This document shows positions 6,566-10,942 of a DNA stretch of 10,942 nucleotides, in pieces (within the stretch, counting starts at the first letter, position 1; every line of letters begins with the position of its first letter). A program made the translations under genes and the position numbers. This DNA is from Flavobacteriales bacterium (lineage in GTDB: Bacteria > Bacteroidota > Bacteroidia > Flavobacteriales_D > Sanyastnellaceae), in contig JAIYCK010000087.1 in NCBI GenBank assembly GCA_027488055.1, forward strand, positions 1-10,942. The letters run 5' to 3'. The notes beneath the pieces are model-generated. The model did no database searches, had not been told where the DNA came from, and saw nothing but the letters and a program-made list of their open reading frames with translations.

Positions 6566-9500
6566 TGTTGGTGCAGCAACCTCAGGTGTTGTAGGCTGAG
6601 TGTTGATGTTGTCCTGGATGGTAGTACCCTCGAAAGTAATGTACTGTGTGCAGTAGTCAGTGTTACCTGAGCAATCTGATACAGTCCATTGACGAACGAT
6701 GTAGTAATCTGGGCAGCAATCTAGATCGAATGAGAAGTCACCAGAACCAGAGATGCTACCTTGGTTTGTTCCGTAAGCAACTTCATTCACGATGAATGTA
6801 CCGCTGTAAGAGAACCAACCACCGAAGCCATTTTCAGATGCGCTCAAGTTGTTCGCACCGTTACCCAATTGGAAGCCGAAGTAGTTGTTGGCTGGAGCAT
6901 GTACCAAGTTCAATGAAGAACCAGTGTAGCCACCGAAACCAGTCAACTCAGCACCTTCAGAAGCAGTCAAGTAGAAGTACAACCACTCTTCGTGATTTGC
7001 ATCCACTCCATCGCAATCTGCTTTGAAGTTGGTTGGGAAACCTTGTGAAGTAAACTCAGACCATGTCAAGCCACCATTGAAGTGTACATTCACATAGAAA
7101 CCGTTTGATGGGTTGCTATTGCTAGCCAAAGTAGCTTCTACATGGATTGAACCATCAGGATATTGTACCAAGTGACCTTCAGTTACGTGGTAGTAACGGT
7201 GTGATGGAGCCAATGAGAACAATACCATTGCCCAGTCTTGACCTTGAGCAGAAGCAGCGCACAATGCATTGCTATTGTCTGGTGTCAAAAGATCGCAATC
7301 CGCAATTGAACCTTCAGCAGGTTGCTCACCCATGATGAACTCCTCGAAGTATGGCTCGATGTCACCTTGGCAATTGTCAGTAGCTGTCACCTCAGCAGGA
7401 GCTGGGATCTCAGCGTCACAAGCCAACACGATGTTGTTTGGACAACCGCTCAATACTGGAGCTGTTACATCCAATACAGTGATGGTGTACTCAGCGTAGT
7501 CGTAGTTACCACACTCATCGTAGGCATAATAAGACACCAACAATGTTTGGTTGCCACAATCATCGCTTTCCAATACTTCAACAGATGGAACTACTTCAAC
7601 AGAATCATCACAGTTGTCAGTAGCTGATACAGCTACTGGCGCTGGAATTTCAGAAGCACATTCTACTTCTACATTGCTCAATTCAGTTACAATTACTGGA
7701 GCTGTTTCATCATAGATGCTGATGTACTGGCTGAAGTCGTTGATGTTACCGCATGCATCGATAGCAACCCAGTTGCGTACGAAGAACATTGCACAACCTT
7801 CCATTGAGATATCGCTGTCAGAGTAATCCAATGTGATATCGCTGCAGTTGTCACCAGCCATTGGCTCGATCACTTCTACTTCAGACAAACACTCATAAGA
7901 GAACTCATTGCTTTGCTCATAGAAATAAGGAGCAGTCGTATCAACGATAGTGATCGTTTGTACGTGTACAGCAGTGTTACCACAGTTGTCAGTAGCAGTG
8001 AAAGTACGTGTGATCACGCTTTCAGCAGCACACTCACCAGCAGCAGTTGATACTTCAACGCTTACTTCTACATTGTAGTCGCAAGAGTCAGCAGCATATG
8101 CATTTTCCAAAGCGTAATCTTCGCTGCACTCTACTTCAAAGCTAGCAGGAGCGTAAGAGAACCATGGGTTGTTGTTGTCAACTACAGTGATAGCACGGTC
8201 GATTACAGTTACGTTGCCGCAATTGTCAGTCGCTGTCCATGACTCAGTGTATGTTACACCACACACACCAGTGATTTCATAACCAGCGTATTCCACTGAT
8301 ACATCACCACCACAGTTGTCTGTGAAGTTAGGATCGAAGCTTGGAATCTCTTGGTTGCAAGACACGGTGATGTCTGATGGCTCAGTACCTGCAGGAGCAG
8401 TTACGTCGATCAAACGGATGATTTGTCCGAAGATCTCAGAAGTGTTGCCACAACCATCGTTAGCTGCATACTCACGGTAGTATACACCAGCACACTCACC
8501 AGAGAACAATTCAGTCGATACGATTTCGATGGTTGGCTCTTGACAGTTGTCAGTAGCTTCCACGAAGATACCAGCGTTCAATTCAAACTCTTCACAAGCG
8601 ATCTCGATTTCGCTGTCACCAGTGATCACTGGAGCAGTGTTGTCAGAGAAGCCGATGTATTGGTTGAAAGTGTTAGCGTTACCGCAAGCATCTACAGCAG
8701 TCCACACACGTGTGAAGCCATAGTAGCAACCTTGTTCCCACTGATTGCCATCTTCATAGCTCAATGTGAAGTCACTGCAATCGTCACCAGCCATTGGCTC
8801 GATGATTGGCGCAGTGGTGTTGCACTCGTAAGAGAACTCATTGCTTTGCTCATCGAATGATGGTGCTTGTGTATCTTGAACTGTGATAGTCTGTGTGTAG
8901 AACGCTTCGTTACCACACTCATCCAATGCACGGAACATACGGTGCACTTCATAGTTTGCAGGACAGTCACCCAAAGTAGTGTCGATTGCCAACTCGATTG
9001 TTACATCCATATCGCATACATCGTAAGCGCTTGGATATTGAACAGCTGGAAGTTCCTCTGTGCACTCGATTACTACGCTTGCAGGAAGTGTTTCAACATT
9101 GAAATATGGATCTTGTGTGTCTACGAATGTTACCACACGATCAATTGTAGTGATGTTACCGCAATTGTCTGAACCAACCCAGAATTCAGTGTACGATACA
9201 TTGCATGTGCCTTCCACGTTGTATCCAACATACTCTACATACACCTCACCACCACAGTTGTCTGTGAAGTTTGGATTGAATGCAGGTACTTCGGCACCAC
9301 ACTCAACTGTGATATCCATTGGCTCGAAGCCTACAGGAGCAGTTACGTCGATCAAGCGGATGATTTGTCCGAAGATCTCAGAAGTGTTACCGCAATGGTC
9401 GATAGCTACGTACTCACGGTAGTATACACCTGCACACTCGCCAGAGAACAATTCAGTCGATACGATTTCGATGCTTGGCTCGTGACAGTTGTCAGAAGCT

Positions 9501-10942
9501 ACCACGAAGATACCACTATTGATATCGAATGATTCACAAGTCACTTCGATTTCATTCTCACCAGTGATCACAGGAGCAGTAGTGTCGATGATAGTGATCG
9601 TTTGAATGTAGGTGTTTGAGTTACCACATTCGTCAGTTACAGTCCACGTGCGAGTGAAGATACGGTCACAGATTGTATTTCTGTTTCCATTGCCTTGATC
9701 ATCTCCGTCGTTACCGCCGTTATCATCACCATCGTTGTCGTCGTCATCTCCGTCATCATCACCATCGTCATCTCCGTCGTTGTCATCGTCATCATCATCT
9801 CCGTCGTTATCGTCGTCGTCATCTCCGTCGTTGTCGTCATCATTACCGTCGTTGTCGTCGTCATCATCATCATCATCGCCATCGTCATCTCCGTCGTTGT
9901 CGTCGTTATCGTCATCTCCGTCGTTATCGTCGTCATCGTCGTCTGATTGATCACCTTGAACACGCATGGTGTTTGAGATCTCGCTGTCCAAGAAACTAAA
10001 TGTTAGATTGGCAGAACAGTTGTCCATAGCGAGTGGCTGGATCACAGGGATGCTGTCGCTGCACTCATATGTGAATGCATTGATCTGCTCACCGAAGATT
10101 GGAGCCTGTGTATCTTGAACTGTGATTGTCTGTGTGTAGAATGCTTCGTTGCCACACTCATCAAATCCGCGGAACATACGGTATACAGTGTAGTTCGATG
10201 GGCAGTTACCATTGATTGTTTCAGTGGTGAACTCAACATCTACATCCATATCACATGCGTCATATGCAGTTGGGTACTGAACAGCTGGAAGCTCTTCTGA
10301 GCACTCGATTACTACGCTTGCAGGAAGTGTTTCAACATTGAACCAAGGATCTTGTGTGTCTACGAAAGTCACAACGCGATCGATCGTAGCTACATTGCCA
10401 CAGTTGTCAGTAGCGATCCAAGACTCTGTGTAAGATACATTGCAAGTACCTTCTACATCAAAGCCAACATACTCTACAGAAACCTCACCACCACAGTTGT
10501 CTGTGAAGTTTGGATCGAAAGCAGGAACATCATTGCCACACTCTACAGTGATATCAGTTGGCTCAGTGCCTACTGGAGCAGTGATGTCAGTCAAACGAAT
10601 GATTTGTCCGAACATGTCAGATGTATTGCCACATGCATCTACAGCGTAGTATTCGCGGTAGTATACACCAGCACATTCACCAGAATACAATGTAGTCGAT
10701 GAGATAAAGATCTCATAGTTATTGCAGTTGTCGGTTGCTGTTACGAAAATACCAGTTGCAGTATTGAACTCTTCGCATGGCATTTCGATTTCTGGATTGC
10801 CAGTCACTACTGGAGCAGTTGTGTCTTGTACAAATACATACTGGTAAGCAATGTTTTCATTGCCACATGCATCAGTAGCTACTGTTACATGGTAGTAGTA
10901 ATAAGCACAGTCATCACCTACGATTTCTGTATCGTAAGAATA
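6308..10942 (-). CDS. Giant T9SS-exported repeat protein with HYR-like modules (5' end outside window)
   Basis: The frame is open to the window edge, so the N-terminus and signal peptide are missing. The visible 1544 residues comprise one partial and 14 complete modules of mostly 76-82 residues, followed by a type A T9SS sorting domain. Each module has four cysteines in fixed places: a strand ending in EC, a DNC motif, a central C, and D.CGN near the end. Most finish in D(T/V)TAP. This is similar to the HYR/Ig-like beta-sandwich modules common in secreted Bacteroidota proteins. The four cysteines probably form two disulfides outside the cell. Twelve modules form three A-B-C-D super-repeats; modules E and F follow. 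One D module carries an 82-residue Asp-rich insertion and module F carries about 200 extra residues. The GTG at 10805-10807 lies inside a module and is not the start. A surface, adhesive or matrix role is likely by family analogy, but the ligand is unknown. Confidence 0.9.
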   Translation of the reverse strand, partial: YSYDTEIVGDDCAYYYYHVTVATDACGNENIAYQYVFVQDTTAPVVTGNPEIEMPCEEFNTATGIFVTATDNCNNYEIFISSTTLYSGECAGVYYREYYAVDACGNTSDMFGQIIRLTDITAPVGTEPTDITVECGNDVPAFDPNFTDNCGGEVSVEYVGFDVEGTCNVSYTESWIATDNCGNVATIDRVVTFVDTQDPWFNVETLPASVVIECSEELPAVQYPTAYDACDMDVDVEFTTETINGNCPSNYTVYRMFRGFDECGNEAFYTQTITVQDTQAPIFGEQINAFTYECSDSIPVIQPLAMDNCSANLTFSFLDSEISNTMRVQGDQSDDDDDDNDGDDDNDDNDGDDDGDDDDDDDDNDGNDDDNDGDDDDDNDGDDDDDDNDGDDDGDDDGDDDDNDGDDNGGNDGDDQGNGNRNTICDRIFTRTWTVTDECGNSNTYIQTITIIDTTAPVITGENEIEVTCESFDINSGIFVVASDNCHEPSIEIVSTELFSGECAGVYYREYVAIDHCGNTSEIFGQIIRLIDVTAPVGFEPMDITVECGAEVPAFNPNFTDNCGGEVYVEYVGYNVEGTCNVSYTEFWVGSDNCGNITTIDRVVTFVDTQDPYFNVETLPASVVIECTEELPAVQYPSAYDVCDMDVTIELAIDTTLGDCPANYEVHRMFRALDECGNEAFYTQTITVQDTQAPSFDEQSNEFSYECNTTAPIIEPMAGDDCSDFTLSYEDGNQWEQGCYYGFTRVWTAVDACGNANTFNQYIGFSDNTAPVITGDSEIEIACEEFELNAGIFVEATDNCQEPTIEIVSTELFSGECAGVYYREYAANDGCGNTSEIFGQIIRLIDVTAPAGTEPSDITVSCNQEIPSFDPNFTDNCGGDVSVEYAGYEITGVCGVTYTESWTATDNCGNVTVIDRAITVVDNNNPWFSYAPASFEVECSEDYALENAYAADSCDYNVEVSVEVSTAAGECAAESVITRTFTATDNCGNTAVHVQTITIVDTTAPYFYEQSNEFSYECLSEVEVIEPMAGDNCSDITLDYSDSDISMEGCAMFFVRNWVAIDACGNINDFSQYISIYDETAPVIVTELSNVEVECASEIPAPVAVSATDNCDDSVEVVPSVEVLESDDCGNQTLLVSYYAYDECGNYDYAEYTITVLDVTAPVLSGCPNNIVLACDAEIPAPAEVTATDNCQGDIEPYFEEFIMGEQPAEGSIADCDLLTPDNSNALCAASAQGQDWAMVLFSLAPSHRYYHVTEGHLVQYPDGSIHVEATLASNSNPSNGFYVNVHFNGGLTWSEFTSQGFPTNFKADCDGVDANHEEWLYFYLTASEGAELTGFGGYTGSSLNLVHAPANNYFGFQLGNGANNLSASENGFGGWFSYSGTFIVNEVAYGTNQGSISGSGDFSFDLDCCPDYYIVRQWTVSDCSGNTDYCTQYITFEGTTIQDNINTQPTTPEVAAPTAVVAVYPNPATDNATFTFKSTATAKSKLEIFDLAGAKVAEVFNGKVDAGMEYKVDVDVNNFATGVYMFRLTTGDQIEMGRLVINK
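6626..7456 (-). other. Module F with large internal insertion
   Basis: The module opens like the others (NNIVLACDAEIPAPAEVTATDNC) and closes like them (CCPDYYIVRQWTVSDCSGNTDYCTQYITFE). In between are roughly 202 extra residues (6722-7327). The insertion is rich in Gly, Ser, Asn and aromatics (GFGGYTGSSLNLVHAP, NYFGFQLGNGANN, NGFGGWFSYSG) and has three of its own cysteines, which suggests a separate beta-rich domain. I do not recognise it. It falls between the second and third module cysteines. Confidence 0.75.
7457..7696 (-). repeat. Module E, a single HYR-like module
   Basis: An 80-residue module with cysteines in VEC, DNC, DDC and ECGN and the ending TVLDVTAP. It is closest to the general consensus of this module type and lies outside the four-module super-repeat. 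Confidence 0.8.
7697..8629 (-). repeat. Super-repeat copy 3 (A3-B3-C3-D3)
   Basis: Modules A3 (8393-8629), B3 (8165-8392), C3 (7928-8164) and D3 (7697-7927) give 79, 76, 79 and 77 residues. A3 is close to A2 (64 of 79 residues identical by hand count), but C3 is shorter than and strongly diverged from C1 and C2, and looks more like a generic module (TATDNCGN, TIVDTTAP). Confidence 0.85.
8630..9571 (-). repeat. Super-repeat copy 2 (A2-B2-C2-D2)
   Basis: Modules A2 (9335-9571), B2 (9107-9334), C2 (8861-9106) and D2 (8630-8860) give 79, 76, 82 and 77 residues, that is 314 codons or 942 bases. B2 shares 62 of 76 residues with B1, and C2 shares 64 of 82 with C1 by hand count. This copy defines the basic period of the array. 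Confidence 0.9.
9572..10810 (-). repeat. Super-repeat copy 1 (A1-B1-C1-D1) with Asp-rich insertion
   Basis: Modules A1 (10574-10810), B1 (10346-10573), C1 (10100-10345) and D1 (9572-10099) give 79, 76, 82 and 176 residues. D1 is 99 residues longer than D2, because of the Asp-rich tract and its flanks. All four module cysteines are kept (YEC, DNC, TIC, ECGN). The end of D1 (TIIDTTAP) resembles C3 more than D2 or D3. Confidence 0.9.
9698..9943 (-). repeat. 82-residue Asp/Asn/Gly tract (trinucleotide-like DNA repeat)
   Basis: The tract codes only for Asp, Asn and Gly. It can be cut into segments each ending in NDG (eight of them), with 7 to 15 residues per segment. At the DNA level it is an impure repeat of gtc, atc and gtt triplets with recurring tccgtcgtt. 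It has no basic residues and would be very acidic. The repeated D.D.DG spacing resembles calcium-binding loops such as those of thrombospondin type 3 repeats. That function is inferred from composition. Confidence 0.85.
10811..10942 (-). repeat. Partial HYR-like module at the window edge
   Basis: The 44 residues visible contain the second half of a module: DDC, TDACGN and the ending VQDTTAP. This shows that the module array and the gene continue beyond the window. Confidence 0.85.

Noticed and set aside
9673..9999. Long open frames on the plus strand and in other frames across the acidic tract, coding for runs of Arg/His, Val/Ile or Ser/Pro.
   Set aside because: They are by-products of the triplet repeat, which lacks stop codons in most frames. 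Their composition is not protein-like.
10805..10807. GTG as the start codon of the giant gene.
   Set aside because: It lies in the middle of a conserved module junction (TTAPVVTG), and the frame continues with module sequence to the window edge.
7697..10810. Regular direct repeats considered as a CRISPR array.
   Set aside because: The period is about 230-940 bases, the repeats are coding and in frame, and there are no short spacers.

Overview
The window looks like chromosomal DNA from a member of the Bacteroidota. The grounds are a very large secreted protein ending in a type IX secretion system (T9SS) sorting domain, an outer-membrane protein of the carboxypeptidase-regulatory-like plus DUF5686 type that is typical of this phylum, a tRNA 3' end without encoded CCA, absence of clear Shine-Dalgarno sequences before the starts, and candidate promoters of the TAnnTTTG type. 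Genus and species cannot be read from this stretch.

Layout. Bases 1-30 are the 3' end of a tRNA on the plus strand, followed by a terminator (35-68) that works in both directions. Next is the minus-strand DUF5686-type outer-membrane protein gene (171-2597). A divergent intergenic region leads to a plus-strand pair that is probably one operon: a radical SAM/SPASM enzyme (about 2835-3902) and a DedA-family membrane protein (3962-4600). The 286-base gap after it (4601-4886) holds two related hairpin units that share an identical 21-base tail, with a third hairpin between them. A minus-strand gene of unknown function (4887-5996), weakly PAS-like, follows. After an AT-rich gap (5997-6307) with a strong terminator comes the 3' part of a giant minus-strand gene (6308 to beyond 10942).

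The giant gene is the most striking element. The visible 1544 residues consist of 14 complete and one partial module of about 76-82 residues, each with four conserved cysteines and DNC and D.CGN motifs, then a T9SS type A C-terminal domain. Twelve modules are arranged as three copies of a four-module super-repeat (A-B-C-D, 314 codons). Two modules carry large insertions in the same place, between their second and third cysteines: an 82-residue Asp/Asn/Gly tract, and a stretch of about 200 residues that I do not recognise. The protein is probably exported across the outer membrane and held at or released from the cell surface.

The genes do not form one obvious pathway. Several concern the envelope (DUF5686 outer-membrane protein, DedA protein, T9SS-exported repeat protein). 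I found no CRISPR array, transposase, integrase or recognisable defence system. The less ordinary features are the insertion-tolerant repeat protein, a 15-base homopolymer inside the outer-membrane protein gene, and the duplicated hairpin units, which could be paired terminators or small-RNA 3' ends.
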